From contig CANIZL010000004.1 of assembly GCA_947471985.1 (NCBI GenBank), positions 49,295 to 113,294 of the forward strand: a DNA stretch of 64,000 nt, given 5' to 3'. This DNA is from Verrucomicrobiota bacterium (GTDB lineage: Bacteria > Verrucomicrobiota > Verrucomicrobiia > Limisphaerales > UBA9464). This document shows, one piece after another, positions 9,032-18,638 of the stretch. The first letter of the stretch is position 1. The number at the start of each line of letters is the position of its first letter. The notes below the pieces were generated by a model that was not told the DNA's origin, did not search any database, and saw only the letters and a program-made list of their open reading frames with translations. The position numbers and the translations under genes were made by a program.

Positions 9032-9060
9032 CAGCCGGCGCGCACGATTCGCGCCGGCTG
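9032..9060. terminator. Strong hairpin after the hpnJ-like gene
   Basis: An 11-bp perfect inverted repeat (CAGCCGGCGCG / CGCGCCGGCTG) with a 7-nt loop begins six bases after the hpnJ stop codon. No clear T-run follows, so it could be a GC-rich intrinsic terminator or an RNA-stabilising hairpin. Confidence 0.65.
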
Positions 9061-9120
9061 TCTCCCGCCGTGGTGGGTCCCGGGCTTTCCCGGCCAAGCG
9101 TCGCCGGTTAACCTGCTTCC

Positions 9121-10284
9121 GTGTCTCCGGTTTATCTCGATTACAACGCCACGACTCCGCTGGATCCGGCGGTGCGCTTGGCGATGCAGCCCTATGGAGA
9201 AGGCCTTTGGGGCAATCCTTCCAGCGTCCATCAAGTGGGCCAGGCGGCTCGCGCAGCGTTGGACACCTGCCGCTATCGCCTCGCCAGCCTCTGGCATGCG
9301 CGTCCCAGCGAAGTCGTTTTCACCAGCGGCGGCACGGAAGCCAACAATCTCGCGGTATTGGGCACCGCGCGATTCCTGCGGGCCGCGGGGCGCGGTCGGC
9401 ACCTGATCACCTCCCCCATTGAGCACCATGCGGTGCTGCACGCTTTTCAGTACCTGGCCCGGCACGAAGGCTTTGAAGTGACCTACCTGCCGGTCGATGA
9501 ACGCGGCCGCGTGGCCGTTTCCGACGTGGCCGCCGCGCTGCGACCCGACACCGGACTGGTCTCCGTGATGACCGCCAACAACGAGGTGGGGACCGTGCAA
9601 CCGGTGGCGGAGATCGGCGCCTTGTGTCGGGAGCGAAAGGTGCTTTTTCACACGGACGCCGTGCAGGCCTTCGGCAAGCTGCCGTTCCAAGGCATGCACC
9701 AATTCCAGGCCGATCTGGTCTCGGTTTGCGCGCATAAATTCTACGGACCGAAAGGGGCCGGGGCACTGTACATCCGATCGCCCCTCCAGCCGCACCCCAC
9801 CCAAATGGGCGGTGGTCACGAAAATGAGCGTCGCGCGGGGACGGAAAACCTCGCGGCGATTGCCGGATTGGTCGCCGCCTTTGAGCGCTTTGTCCCGGAA
9901 CCGGTTTTTCCCGCGGAACGACTGCTGAACCTGAGTCAGGAACTCGCCCGCGCCGCAGCCGCCCTTCCCGGCGTGACCCTGCGGGGTGATCCAGGGAACC
10001 GCCTGCCCAATACGGTGGCCTTCACCGTGACCGATACCGATAGCATCGCCTTGATGGCCGGATTGGATCTGGCCGGCGTCTGCGCCTCCAGCGGATCGGC
10101 CTGCTCGGCCGGATCCATCGAACCCAGCCACGTTTTGCAGGCGATGCATGTTCCCGCCGCCGAGGCGAATGCCTTGGTCCGATTCAGCCTGGGCCGGGAA
10201 ACCACCGAGGCCGAGATCGCCCACACCGTGCGGGTGCTGCCGGAGGTCATCCAGCGCCTTCGCCGTCCCGCGACCCGGCGGTAA
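9121..10284 (+). CDS. Cysteine desulfurase (NifS/IscS family)
   Basis: A PLP enzyme that removes sulfur from cysteine to supply Fe-S clusters and thiolated cofactors. The 387-residue sequence starts at the GTG at 9121 (SPVYLDYNATTPLDP). It carries the conserved VVFTSGGTEANNLAV, ITSPIEHHAVL, TDAVQAFGKLP, the PLP lysine in SVCAHKFYGPKG (Lys206), RAGTENLAAIAG, and the catalytic loop SSGSACSAG (Cys328). The short cysteine loop suggests the NifS/IscS (type I) group. Its position after two Fe-S radical SAM genes may be coincidental, because a terminator-like hairpin separates them. No iscU or regulator is adjacent. Confidence 0.93.
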   Translation: MSPVYLDYNATTPLDPAVRLAMQPYGEGLWGNPSSVHQVGQAARAALDTCRYRLASLWHARPSEVVFTSGGTEANNLAVLGTARFLRAAGRGRHLITSPIEHHAVLHAFQYLARHEGFEVTYLPVDERGRVAVSDVAAALRPDTGLVSVMTANNEVGTVQPVAEIGALCRERKVLFHTDAVQAFGKLPFQGMHQFQADLVSVCAHKFYGPKGAGALYIRSPLQPHPTQMGGGHENERRAGTENLAAIAGLVAAFERFVPEPVFPAERLLNLSQELARAAAALPGVTLRGDPGNRLPNTVAFTVTDTDSIALMAGLDLAGVCASSGSACSAGSIEPSHVLQAMHVPAAEANALVRFSLGRETTEAEIAHTVRVLPEVIQRLRRPATRR

Positions 10285-10399
10285 CCGTCGGCAGTCTGAA
10301 CTGCCGCCCCCGCCGCCCCGGTCGCCCGCGGCCACCCCGGGGCAACGGCTGGATTCAGATTTGTTGATGGAACCGGGGGCCGCTCAAGTCTGGGATACC

Positions 10400-11596
10400 A
10401 TGGCTCGTACCGCTTCGATCCGCCGTTCCTCCGCCCTGCCCCCGGTGGCCGGGCTGCTTTCCGAGCTGATCGCCCTGCCGAGCGTCAATCCGGCATTTCT
10501 GCCCGCGGGTGACCGCCGCACCGGCGAAGCGGGTGTGGCCGCGCACCTCGCCGAATTGGGACAGCGGGCTGGTTTGAGCGTGGAACGTCAGGCCGTGACC
10601 CCCGGACGCGAAAACCTCATCGTCCGCCTCACCCCCGCCGGACCGGCGCGACAGCGGATCCTGCTCACGCCCCACCTGGACACGATCGGCGAACCCAATC
10701 TCGATCCCCAACTGAAGCCCCGCACGGCCGACGGGCGCATTTATGGGCGCGGCGCCTGTGACACCAAGGGCTGCGTGGCCGCCATGTTCCAAGCCCTTCT
10801 GGACGTCGCCGCCAGCGGATCGCGGCCCGCCGGGACCGAATTGGTTTTCGTCGGCTTTGTGGACGAGGAGAACGCCCAATTGGGTTCGCGGTTTTACGCA
10901 GACCAATCCCGTAAGGGATCGCAGGCCGACGCGCTGCGTGCCGATCTGGCCATCGTCGGCGAGCCCACACGACTGGAAGTGGTCTCCGCGCACAAGGGCG
11001 ATGTCTGGCTGCGTCTCCGGACGCACGGCGTGGCGGCTCACGGCGCCACCCCGCACCTCGGCACCAATGCCGTCACGGCCATGGCCCGTGCGGTTCTGGC
11101 GCTCGAAGTGGACTACGCCGCGGAATTGCGCCAACGCCCGGCCCACCCGCTGCTGGGACGTCCGACCATCAACGTCGGAGCCATCCGCGGAGGTACGCAG
11201 CCAAACGTGGTTCCCGCCCTGTGCGAAGTGGATTTGGATCGCCGCTTCCTGCCGGGGGAAACCTCCGCCGGTGTTCAACGGGAAATTCAAACCGTGCTCC
11301 GCCGGGCCGGTGTGCGGGCGGAGTTTGTGGATCTCCGGAGCGCACCTTGTGCGGCGTTGGAGACCGATCCCTCCCTGCCGCTGGTGCAGAAGTTTCTTAA
11401 AGCGGCGGGTCGTCGTCGGACCCGGGGCGTACACTATTTCTGCGACGCCGCGCCACTCGCCGCTGCAGGCATCCCGGCGATTGTCTTCGGACCGGGTGAC
11501 ATCGCCCAGGCGCACACGTCGGAGGAATGGATTGATGTGGGCCAGTTGGAGGCGGCGCGCGCGAGCCTGGTGACGTTCCTGCGGGCGCAGGTTTGA
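10400..11596 (+). CDS. M20 family zinc peptidase/deacylase (ArgE/DapE-like)
   Basis: A cytoplasmic di-zinc amidohydrolase of 398 residues from the ATG at 10400; an in-frame ATG at 10367 would add 11 residues. Metal ligands and the catalytic acid are visible in order: LLTPHLDTIGE (His and the HxD aspartate), YGRGACDTKGCVAAM (bridging Asp), FVGFVDEENAQLGS (Glu-Glu), and the C-terminal region around AQAHTSEEWIDV. The dimerisation domain lies between AHKGDVWLRLRTHG and PSLPLVQKFLK. The overall pattern is closest to acetylornithine deacetylase or succinyl-diaminopimelate desuccinylase, but there are no arginine or lysine biosynthesis neighbours to decide between them. Confidence 0.88.
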   Translation: MARTASIRRSSALPPVAGLLSELIALPSVNPAFLPAGDRRTGEAGVAAHLAELGQRAGLSVERQAVTPGRENLIVRLTPAGPARQRILLTPHLDTIGEPNLDPQLKPRTADGRIYGRGACDTKGCVAAMFQALLDVAASGSRPAGTELVFVGFVDEENAQLGSRFYADQSRKGSQADALRADLAIVGEPTRLEVVSAHKGDVWLRLRTHGVAAHGATPHLGTNAVTAMARAVLALEVDYAAELRQRPAHPLLGRPTINVGAIRGGTQPNVVPALCEVDLDRRFLPGETSAGVQREIQTVLRRAGVRAEFVDLRSAPCAALETDPSLPLVQKFLKAAGRRRTRGVHYFCDAAPLAAAGIPAIVFGPGDIAQAHTSEEWIDVGQLEAARASLVTFLRAQV

Positions 11597-11686
11597 GTCG
11601 TCCGACAGGGGTGGAATCCCCACCCGGGAGGCGAGTCGGCCCGGGATGTCCTTGCGGGCGACACAAACGCCGCCTCTGTTTTGCAG

Positions 11687-13009
11687 GTGACTCCCTTGTT
11701 GAAAAAGACTCTCCCAGCCCTGCTGGCGATTTTTTCCCTCACGCCCACCACCTCGGCGGCGGATTTTCTGATCCATGATGGCGATCGCGTGGTCTTCCTC
11801 GGCGACAGCATCACCGAGCAACGCCTGTATACGACCTATATCGAGGCGTACACACTGACCCGGCATCCCGATTGGAAACTCAGTTTTCGCAACGTGGGCT
11901 GGGGTGGCGACACCTCCTGGTTGCGGCAGCGGGCGCATCCTGACGAGAATAAACTGTTCGCGGCGGACGAAACCGCCCAGCAACAGATGGTGGAAGACTC
12001 CGTCGGACGCGGCCTCGCCCGGGATGTGCTCCCGCTGCGGCCCACCGTGGTGACCGTGAAGTTCGGCATGAACGATCACTCGTATCAGACCTTCCGGCCG
12101 GACATCTTCCGCGCCTACAGCCGCAGTCAGACCCAGATCAACAAGGTCCTGAAGGAGAGCGGTGCCCGCGTCGCCTTCCTGACGCCACAACCGATTGAAG
12201 AACGCCGGGCCGATCCCGACCAGGACGTGCGGAATCAGAGTCTGAGCAAGTTTTCCCTCGGCCTCCGGGATCTCGCCGCCAAGGGCGGGGCGGAATTCGC
12301 CGATCAATTTGAGCCCTATATGAAGATCATGATGGCCGCCCGGGCCACCGATCCCAAGGCCTTCATTGGGGGGGGTGACGCCATTCATCCGGGGCCGTCC
12401 GGTCAGACCCTGATGGCTTGGGCCGTGCTGAAGAGTCTGGGAGCCACGCCTCTGGTGGCCCGCGCGGAAATCGATGCCGCCAGCAAGAAGATCACGGGAG
12501 AAAACTGCCGGGTCGATAACCTCGAAACCGCGAACGGGGGTGTCTCGTTTGATCGTTTGGATCAAGCCCTGCCGATGCCCATCGACCAACGCGCTGAATC
12601 CGCGCTTCCTCTGGCACCGGTCCTGAACGACCTCAGCCGCTATGAACTGCGCGTCTCGGGTCTCGCCGCCGGCACCTATGAGGTGACCATCGATGGCGAA
12701 TCGGCCGGCAAGGTGGACGCCGCGGCTTTGGCCAGTGGTTGGAACCTGTCGAATGCCGGCGGCCCGATCACCAAGCAGGCCCGGGAGGTTCTGTCCTTGG
12801 TTTTCCGCAAGAACGATGTGTACTTCAACCGTTGGCGCAACGTTCAGCTCTACACCTTCCCGGGTTGGGCTCAAGGTCCTGACACCGAAAAGGGTCGCGC
12901 CGCTGAACTCAAGCGCCTCGACGGTGAGATCGCCGACTTGGAAGTGAAGATTGATTCGGCGCGAAAGCCCGTCTCGCACCACTTCGTCGTCAAGCCGGTG
13001 AGTCAGTAA
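11687..13009 (+). CDS. Secreted SGNH/GDSL hydrolase
   Basis: A 440-residue protein with signal peptide LLKKTLPALLAIFSLTPTTSAA. The SGNH blocks are block I VVFLGDSITEQ (catalytic Ser), block II glycine in NVGWGGDTSWL, block III VKFGMNDHSY (Asn), and block V GDAIHPGPSGQTLM (Asp and His). About 170 residues follow the hydrolase core, with a predicted helical end (AELKRLDGEIADLEVKIDSA). Such enzymes in this phylum usually deacetylate or de-esterify polysaccharides. The GTG at 11687 was chosen because it keeps a compact signal peptide; a TTG at 11681 or 11699 is possible. The gene is convergent with the AAA+ gene across a shared hairpin. Confidence 0.86.
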   Translation: MTPLLKKTLPALLAIFSLTPTTSAADFLIHDGDRVVFLGDSITEQRLYTTYIEAYTLTRHPDWKLSFRNVGWGGDTSWLRQRAHPDENKLFAADETAQQQMVEDSVGRGLARDVLPLRPTVVTVKFGMNDHSYQTFRPDIFRAYSRSQTQINKVLKESGARVAFLTPQPIEERRADPDQDVRNQSLSKFSLGLRDLAAKGGAEFADQFEPYMKIMMAARATDPKAFIGGGDAIHPGPSGQTLMAWAVLKSLGATPLVARAEIDAASKKITGENCRVDNLETANGGVSFDRLDQALPMPIDQRAESALPLAPVLNDLSRYELRVSGLAAGTYEVTIDGESAGKVDAAALASGWNLSNAGGPITKQAREVLSLVFRKNDVYFNRWRNVQLYTFPGWAQGPDTEKGRAAELKRLDGEIADLEVKIDSARKPVSHHFVVKPVSQ

Positions 13010-13020
13010 ACCGCGCCCGA

Positions 13021-13053
13021 CGGAAGGCCGGCTCCCCGGACGCCGGCCTTCCG
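13021..13053. terminator. Bidirectional terminator hairpin
   Basis: A 12-bp perfect inverted repeat (GGAAGGCCGGC and its complement, plus a closing C-G pair) with a 9-nt loop lies between two convergent genes, 12 bases past one stop codon and about 28 from the other. Its symmetry and position suit a terminator serving both strands. Confidence 0.75.
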
Positions 13054-13081
13054 ATGGCTCCTGGGGAGTCCCCGCCGCTCA

Positions 13082-14596
13082 TTACGTGGAGGCCCGACGC
13101 GCCCGGCCTTCTGCCCAGTGACGCAGCCGCCGGATCTGTTCATCCATGGTGCGCGCCAAGGGCACGGTGGCTTGGATGGCCGCGAGGATGTGATCCGTCG
13201 TGATCTCAATGCCCGCGTAAAACGCCTCGTAGAGAGCGCTGTTGATCGCCTCTTCCAATTCCGCACCGCTGAAATCCTCAGCGGCCTCCGCCAAGGTCCC
13301 CACCTCATAGTGCTCCGGGGACCGTCCCCGCTTGGCGAGATGAACGCGCAGGATCTGCGCCCGCTCCGTGGCATTCGGCAGGTCGACGAAGAAGATCTCG
13401 TCCAGTCGTCCCTTGCGCAACAACTCCGGCGGCAGGTGTGAAATGTCGTTGGCGGTCGCCACGACGAACACCGGCGACCGCTTCTCCGCCAGCCAGGTCA
13501 GGAACGTCCCAAAGACCCGCGCCGCCGTGCCGCCATCCCCCGCGCCCGCTCCGGACGCACCGGCAAAGGCCTTGTCGACTTCATCGATCCAGAGCACCGC
13601 TGGCGCGACACTCTCCGCAACGGCGATGGCCCGGCGCATGTTTTCCTCGGAAGAGCCCACGAGGCCGCTGAACATCCGTCCCATGTCGAAGCGCAACAAA
13701 GGCAGCTGCCACAGCGTGCTCACGGCTTTGGCCGACAGACTCTTTCCGCAACCCTGCACGCCCAGCAACAGCACCCCGCGCGGCGCGGGCAGCCCGAAGG
13801 CGCGGGCTTCCGGGGTAAACGCCGAGGAGCGTTTCACCAGCCAGTCCTTCAGGACATCCAGTCCGCCCACCTGATGGAAATCCTCCAGGGTGGTTTGGTA
13901 CTCCAGCAGTCCGGACTTGCGGACAATCTGCTGCTTCTCGGCGAAGACCGCGTGGACGTCATCGCCGGAGAGACGTCCATCGGCCACGATGATCTTGGCG
14001 AACACGTTCTCCGCTTCGCCCAGGGTGAGCCCCAGGGCCGCCCGCAACAGACGCTCCCGCCCGGCGGCATCCAGGTCCAACTGCACCTGCTTTAATTCGG
14101 TGACCTCGCGTACGATCTGATCCAGCAGCTCGCCCAGTTCCTCCGCGCCCGGCAGCGGCAAGGGCAGGACGGTGATCTCCTTCTCCAATTCGGGCGGTAC
14201 TTCGAGCACCGGTCCGACGAGGATCAGGGTCTTCAGACTGTGCTTGAGATTCAGCGCGATGTCCTTGAGCCGGCGGACGACCTGCGGATGTTGCCGGGTA
14301 AGGAAAGGATGCAGATCCTTGAAGACAAAGAGCGCGGGCTCGATCTGTTCCAGGATCACTTCCAAAGCGGCCAGGGGATCCCGCGTGGCGGGCGAGTGGT
14401 TTTTCCGGGACTGAAGACTCGTGCCTCCGGGCACCAGCCCGGTGGAACTGGTCCACTCATAAACCTTTTTACCCCGCTGCCCGGCCAACGCCGCCACCAG
14501 GGCCTGCGCCCGCAATTCCTCGGCGGTGACGACGTAAATCAGCGGGTACCGGGAACGAACCAGTAATTCCAGTTCGGCGGCAAAGGCGGCAGACAT
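13082..14596 (-). CDS. Ycf46-like AAA+ ATPase
   Basis: A 504-residue protein. The N-terminal region ([17 protein letters not shown], then [13 protein letters not shown] and [13 protein letters not shown]) is characteristic of the Ycf46 family of AAA+ proteins found in cyanobacteria and other bacteria. The C-terminal AAA+ module has Walker [16 protein letters not shown] near residue 280, Walker [12 protein letters not shown] near 337, sensor 1 [15 protein letters not shown] and the arginine-finger region [14 protein letters not shown]. In cyanobacteria Ycf46 has been connected with carbon dioxide utilisation; its role elsewhere is unclear. It stands alone, flanked by a terminator and a repeat-bearing gap. 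Confidence 0.9.
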   Translation of the reverse strand: MSAAFAAELELLVRSRYPLIYVVTAEELRAQALVAALAGQRGKKVYEWTSSTGLVPGGTSLQSRKNHSPATRDPLAALEVILEQIEPALFVFKDLHPFLTRQHPQVVRRLKDIALNLKHSLKTLILVGPVLEVPPELEKEITVLPLPLPGAEELGELLDQIVREVTELKQVQLDLDAAGRERLLRAALGLTLGEAENVFAKIIVADGRLSGDDVHAVFAEKQQIVRKSGLLEYQTTLEDFHQVGGLDVLKDWLVKRSSAFTPEARAFGLPAPRGVLLLGVQGCGKSLSAKAVSTLWQLPLLRFDMGRMFSGLVGSSEENMRRAIAVAESVAPAVLWIDEVDKAFAGASGAGAGDGGTAARVFGTFLTWLAEKRSPVFVVATANDISHLPPELLRKGRLDEIFFVDLPNATERAQILRVHLAKRGRSPEHYEVGTLAEAAEDFSGAELEEAINSALYEAFYAGIEITTDHILAAIQATVPLARTMDEQIRRLRHWAEGRARRAST

Positions 14597-14653
14597 GAAT
14601 CAAAGATGACGCGGCCCCGCCATTTGTCAGGAAACGATGCAGGGAGCCCGTAG

Positions 14654-14673
14654 CGCTGACTTTCCAGTCGGCG
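14654..14673. repeat. Short hairpin resembling an interspersed repeat
   Basis: The hairpin has arms CGCTGACT and AGTCGGCG closed by the loop TTCC, with one G-T wobble, preceded by CCCGTAG. From memory, the pattern GTAGCG...GACTTTCCAGTC recurs between genes in Verrucomicrobia and Planctomycetes; this is recalled and was not searched. It sits in the 158-bp gap between two minus-strand genes. Confidence 0.45.
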
Positions 14674-14754
14674 TGCCAATTTCCGACTCCCTGCGCTTCC
14701 CACTTCGGAATGAACCCCTCGAGCGGTCCCACTCCCGGGCCGCCCCGGGGCCGT

Positions 14755-15588
14755 TCAAAGATTAACCTTGGACGGATAATGCCGGGCCAACCACCGCACA
14801 TCGTTGGGCGCCGCCGAATCGTTGGGCGCACTGCCAAACTTGTTGGGATCGTTGCTCGCCGAATACTTGAGCATGACCGCGTCCAGCCACTTGTGGGGTT
14901 CCGCGTGGCCGTCCGCGAAATTGAAGGTGCTGGAATTGCCGTGGAAAACCGCGGTGGAATCCACCAGTTGCGCTCCCTTGAAATCCTGGGCGGGATTGCC
15001 CTGACCCATGATCCACGAGCCGACGTTCTCCCCGCGGGGATCGTTCTCTTCGATCCAGACGAAGCGATCGCTCGGGCTGACAATGGTGGATTGTTTGTAG
15101 ATTTCCGGCGCTTCCCCATTCAGCGTGCCGACCCCGGAAAGGCTGACGTACGTGTAGCCCTTGCCGGCTTTCAGTTTGATGCGGGCGTCGCCGGGGCAGT
15201 GAATGATCCCCGCCGCCGGGGCATAGTTGAACAGCGCACCCTGGCGGTAGCCGTTCTCGATCACCATCTGGATCCGCTTCTCGCCACTCGTCCCGGCGGG
15301 CACCACTGTGGCCACCGGCGGGGCTTCATACCGCCACGGAATGTCGCCGGTCGCGTTCTTGCTCTGAAGGAAATTCACCACCCGATCCCCATTATCCGAA
15401 CAATACATGTTCCAACCGAGGATGAGTTGCTTCTGATTACCCAAACACGCGATCCCCGTGGCCTTCAACCGGGCCCGGCCCAGCGCCGGGAGCAGCATGC
15501 CCGCCAGGATGGCGATGATGGCGATGACCACGAGCAGCTCGATGAGCGTAAAGCCCCCGGCCCGTGATAAGGATGCGCGCGCTTTCAT
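14755..15588 (-). CDS. Pilin-like secreted protein with type IV prepilin leader (first of three)
   Basis: A 277-residue protein from the ATG at 15586-15588. The basic leader [12 protein letters not shown] is followed by [20 protein letters not shown], the prepilin peptidase motif with Gly-1, Phe+1 and Glu+5 and a hydrophobic pilin helix. The body has the features of the abundant pilin-like family of Verrucomicrobia and Planctomycetes (the H-X9-DG type): [19 protein letters not shown] early, and [19 protein letters not shown] near the end. Such proteins are presumed to be pseudopilin-like surface subunits, with functions mostly unassigned. No type II secretion genes are adjacent, so it depends on a peptidase encoded elsewhere. 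Confidence 0.85.
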   Translation of the reverse strand: MKARASLSRAGGFTLIELLVVIAIIAILAGMLLPALGRARLKATGIACLGNQKQLILGWNMYCSDNGDRVVNFLQSKNATGDIPWRYEAPPVATVVPAGTSGEKRIQMVIENGYRQGALFNYAPAAGIIHCPGDARIKLKAGKGYTYVSLSGVGTLNGEAPEIYKQSTIVSPSDRFVWIEENDPRGENVGSWIMGQGNPAQDFKGAQLVDSTAVFHGNSSTFNFADGHAEPHKWLDAVMLKYSASNDPNKFGSAPNDSAAPNDVRWLARHYPSKVNL

Positions 15589-15770
15589 GGATTGAGGAGC
15601 TTTACCTACCACACAATCCAGCGCGAACAAGCCCGACCGTAACGTATTTTCAGATTGGGCCCGTTCCGTTGGGAAATTTGGGCTTTTATCCGTCGCCCAA
15701 TTCCAGTATAGAAAGAACGATCGGATCGGCGTCGCCGCCGCGGCCGATCCAACCACTCAATTCAACTGTC

Positions 15771-16049
15771 ATGTCCGTCCCATTGCAAAAGCGGGCCCGA
15801 GCCTTTTTGGAGCGTGCGGTGCCCGCCGGCCTCGACTACGTGCCCAACTCCCTCGCCGAACGCTGGATCAAGACCTATGCGAAGCGGGGACGCATTTCGG
15901 TCGAACCCGCCACCCTTGAACTGATGGAACTGGTGATCGCCGAGTCCCAAGAACGGGCGGGCGGAGAACCGTTGCCCGAGGTGGCGGATTATTTCCGCGA
16001 GAGCACCGCCCTCCTTGAGGCGATCCACACCGAAGCCAGCCAAGAGTGA
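15771..16049 (+). CDS. Small conserved-looking protein of unknown function
   Basis: A 92-residue soluble protein starting at the ATG at 15771. It is charged and probably all-helical (LQKRARAFLERAVPAGL, LAERWIKTYAKRGRISV, LELMELVIAESQERAGG). There is no signal peptide and no recognised motif. It is flanked by minus-strand genes on both sides, so it must have its own promoter in the 182-bp gap. Codon use looks normal for the region (G/C at third positions), which supports it being a gene. Confidence 0.6.
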   Translation: MSVPLQKRARAFLERAVPAGLDYVPNSLAERWIKTYAKRGRISVEPATLELMELVIAESQERAGGEPLPEVADYFRESTALLEAIHTEASQE

Positions 16050-16091
16050 TCCGAGAATCGCCCGTGCCCGCTGGCCAGGGCGGCACCGCCG

Positions 16092-17561
16092 TCAACGCGC
16101 CGCGGGATCCCGGAAGGCGTAGAGGTGCCCGGCGGTGCGGATATAAAGGGTTGAACCGATGATGGCCGGCGACGCCTGCACGACTTCACCGAGGTCGTTC
16201 TGGCGGAGCACCTCGAAGGTATCGCCCGCCCTTACGACCGTTACCACGCCGCGTTGGGAGGCAAAGTAGATGCGGCCGTCCGCGGCCACCGGACTGGTAT
16301 AGTAATCACCGGTGGCCCCCAAACGCTCTTCCTGATAGTGCGGCTGCCCGGTTAGGGGGTCCAGACAGGTGACCATGCCGCCGTTCTTGGCGAGATAGAG
16401 ACGCCCCTGATAGTAGAGGGGCGACGCCACATACGGCAGACCCTTCTTGAAGCGCCACAGCACGCCGGCGTCGGAAAGGCGCCCTTGAGCATCCGGCTTC
16501 ACCGCAAACGCCTGATTCTCCACCCGCGAGAAAATGTCGGCCATCGATTCCCATTCGGCGCGGTCCACCAGCAGATCACGATTTCCGTCGAGGTGCTTGA
16601 AGCGCTGCTTGATCGGCCCCTCGGGCAATTCGGCATAATTCAGCTTACCGTCATGATCGCGATCCCGTTCCTTCAACACTTCATCGAACCCGGGCATTGA
16701 AATCCGGTCGGCGCTGCGATCCCCGCCAGTGGTCCAACTGGCGGTGAACAAAAGGCCGTCACCGACGACCGGCGACGTGCAGGTAATCCGCGCCAGCCCG
16801 CTCACCCGCCACCGTTCGTCGCCCGTACGGGGATCGAGTCCCTTCAGCCAGATCGTTCCCGGGACCACCAGATCCGTCACTCCCTGATGCTCCCAGACGA
16901 TGGGCGTGCCGAAGCCACGCCGCATTTCCGGTCGATCGACCCGCCACACCACGGCGCCGGTAACCTTGTGAACGGCGACCAGGAAGGAAGCGCCATCCTG
17001 ATCCACCAATTGCACCACCAAGTCTCCCACCAGCGTCGGCGAGGAGCTGGCGCCGTACTCGGTCTGGGGCAGCGGCAACGGTCGCCGCCAAAGTTCGCGA
17101 CCGTCGAAGTCGAAAGCCACCAGGCCTACCGAGCCGAAATAGACATAGACTCGTTCGCCATCCGTCACGGGAGTGCCCGAGGCGGGATTGCCCAGCGACG
17201 GATGAACCTCTTCCAATTTGGCCGGCACCACCTCACGGCGCCACACCTCGCGACCGCTATCCGTGTCGAGGGCCAGGGTGATCAACTTTCCATTTTCGCA
17301 GGCCGTGAGGAAAAGCCGTGCTCCCCAAATGACCGGGGACGCGTTGCCGGGCGGCAGCGCCACCTGCCACGCCACGTTGGTGCCCGGTCCAAACTGCACC
17401 GGCGGACGGGCCGTCTTCGCCGCGACACCCGAGCCCTCAGCTCCCCGGAATTGCGGCCAGTGGGCGTCCGCGCCGGACTTTAATGACGCGGCGGCGAGGG
17501 ATCCAGCGGCAAGGCCCGACACCAAGGCGAAGAGGCCCGCGGTGAGCCGGAGGGAATACAT
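16092..17561 (-). CDS. Secreted PQQ-like beta-propeller with inserted EF-hands
   Basis: A 489-residue protein from the ATG at 17559-17561 (MYSLRLTAGLFALVSGLAAG, an export signal). Propeller blades recur as Trp-docking segments: HWPQFRGAEGSGV, TNVAWQVALPPGNASPVIWG, GREVWRREVVPA, GRELWRRPLPLP and GAVVWRVDRPEM. These resemble PQQ-binding or BamB-type propellers. Near residues 300-350 the propeller is interrupted by DRDHDGKLNYAELPEG and DGNRDLLVDRAEWESM, two EF-hand-like calcium loops. No dehydrogenase active site is evident, so it is probably a binding or scaffold protein. It follows the LacI gene by 7 bp and is likely co-transcribed with it. Confidence 0.85.
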   Translation of the reverse strand: MYSLRLTAGLFALVSGLAAGSLAAASLKSGADAHWPQFRGAEGSGVAAKTARPPVQFGPGTNVAWQVALPPGNASPVIWGARLFLTACENGKLITLALDTDSGREVWRREVVPAKLEEVHPSLGNPASGTPVTDGERVYVYFGSVGLVAFDFDGRELWRRPLPLPQTEYGASSSPTLVGDLVVQLVDQDGASFLVAVHKVTGAVVWRVDRPEMRRGFGTPIVWEHQGVTDLVVPGTIWLKGLDPRTGDERWRVSGLARITCTSPVVGDGLLFTASWTTGGDRSADRISMPGFDEVLKERDRDHDGKLNYAELPEGPIKQRFKHLDGNRDLLVDRAEWESMADIFSRVENQAFAVKPDAQGRLSDAGVLWRFKKGLPYVASPLYYQGRLYLAKNGGMVTCLDPLTGQPHYQEERLGATGDYYTSPVAADGRIYFASQRGVVTVVRAGDTFEVLRQNDLGEVVQASPAIIGSTLYIRTAGHLYAFRDPAAR

Positions 17562-17568
17562 CCGCCCA

Positions 17569-18606
17569 TCAAGGCACCGCAACCGGCCCACCGCAAGCGG
17601 CGCGAACCGGGCCGGTGCTGGACCGGACCACGACCTCCGCCGCCAGCCGCTGGGTCTCCACCGTTTCACCGCGCATGAGGCGTAGCAATTGATCCAACGC
17701 CAGTGCGCCAATGCGAAATTTCGGCTGCCGCACCGAGGTCAGTGGCACCCGGAAAAATTCGCTGACCAGCACGTTACCAAATCCGGTGACTGACAGGTCC
17801 TGGGGAATCCGAACGCCCTGATTGAGCAAAGTATTGGCGGCCCCAATGGCGACCAGATCGTTCACCGCCTGCAGGGCCGTGGCATCGGATTGCTCGTTGA
17901 TGAACTCCAGGGCGGTCTTGGCGCCTTCATCCACCGTGGTCCCGGCATTGAAGATCAATCGGTCGTCCAGTTCGATCCCCGCTTCGCGCAGCGCGAGTCC
18001 ATAACCGTGCAGCCGTTCCGTCGCCCACGGCGCCGTACGGGGTCCGCCGAGAAAGGCAATTCGCCGGTGACCCAACTCCAGCAGGTGGCGGGTCACCGCC
18101 GCACTGGCCGCCAGGTCATCCGTCTCCACACTGGTGAACCCCGCACAAAAGGGCGACCGCTGCCCGAGAATCACCGTCGGCAGGCCGCGCTTTTGCAGTT
18201 CGTCATAAACCGTCGATTGGGGTCCCATCCGCGGCACCGGAGCGACCAGCAAACCATCGATGCGCCGGGCCAGGAGTCGGCGCAGGCACCGTTCCTCCCG
18301 CTCCACGGAACCGAGCGAGTGCATCAGAATGACCTCGTAGCCCAGTTCGTGCGCGTTCTGTTCCACGGCGCTGACGAGGCGGGCGAAGATTGGATCGGTC
18401 ACCGCCGGGATGATGAGCCCGATGAGCCGGGTGGTCTTGCTCCGCAGCCCGCTGGCGGCGGAGTGCGGCACGTATCCCGCCTCCTGGGCCAGGCGCTGGA
18501 TGTGGGCCCGCGTCGACGCGGAGATATCCGGTTTGTCCCGCAGGGCTTTGGAGACGGTCATGGTTGAGACCCCCGCCGCCTTCGCAATGTCCTTCAAACG
18601 AACCAC
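17569..18606 (-). CDS. LacI-family transcriptional regulator
   Basis: A 345-residue regulator. The N-terminal helix-turn-helix reads VRLKDIAKAAGVSTMTVSKA, followed by the hinge (GYVPHSAASGLRSKTT) and a periplasmic-binding-protein-like effector domain (LIGLIIPAVTDPIFARLVSA; GLLVAPVPRMG; TSVETDDLAASAAVTRHLL; RIAFLGG). The family binds palindromic operators and releases them, or binds tighter, on a sugar-type ligand. It is upstream of and probably co-transcribed with the PQQ-propeller gene. It is also divergent from the phosphodiester glycosidase operon at 18731, making that operon a natural target. The ligand is unknown. Confidence 0.95.
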   Translation of the reverse strand: MVRLKDIAKAAGVSTMTVSKALRDKPDISASTRAHIQRLAQEAGYVPHSAASGLRSKTTRLIGLIIPAVTDPIFARLVSAVEQNAHELGYEVILMHSLGSVEREERCLRRLLARRIDGLLVAPVPRMGPQSTVYDELQKRGLPTVILGQRSPFCAGFTSVETDDLAASAAVTRHLLELGHRRIAFLGGPRTAPWATERLHGYGLALREAGIELDDRLIFNAGTTVDEGAKTALEFINEQSDATALQAVNDLVAIGAANTLLNQGVRIPQDLSVTGFGNVLVSEFFRVPLTSVRQPKFRIGALALDQLLRLMRGETVETQRLAAEVVVRSSTGPVRAACGGPVAVP

Positions 18607-18638
18607 CCGGGGAAGAAAGGGGACGCCGGACGAAGAAC

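Noticed and set aside
6536..9097. Minus-strand open frame of 853 codons
   Set aside because: It is antisense to the hpnH- and hpnJ-like genes, which have complete motifs, and its product is Arg/Glu/Leu-rich with no family features. High GC content leaves such frames open.
10355..12982. Minus-strand open frame of 875 codons
   Set aside because: It is antisense to the M20 peptidase and SGNH hydrolase genes and crosses the gap between them; no domain or start signal supports it.
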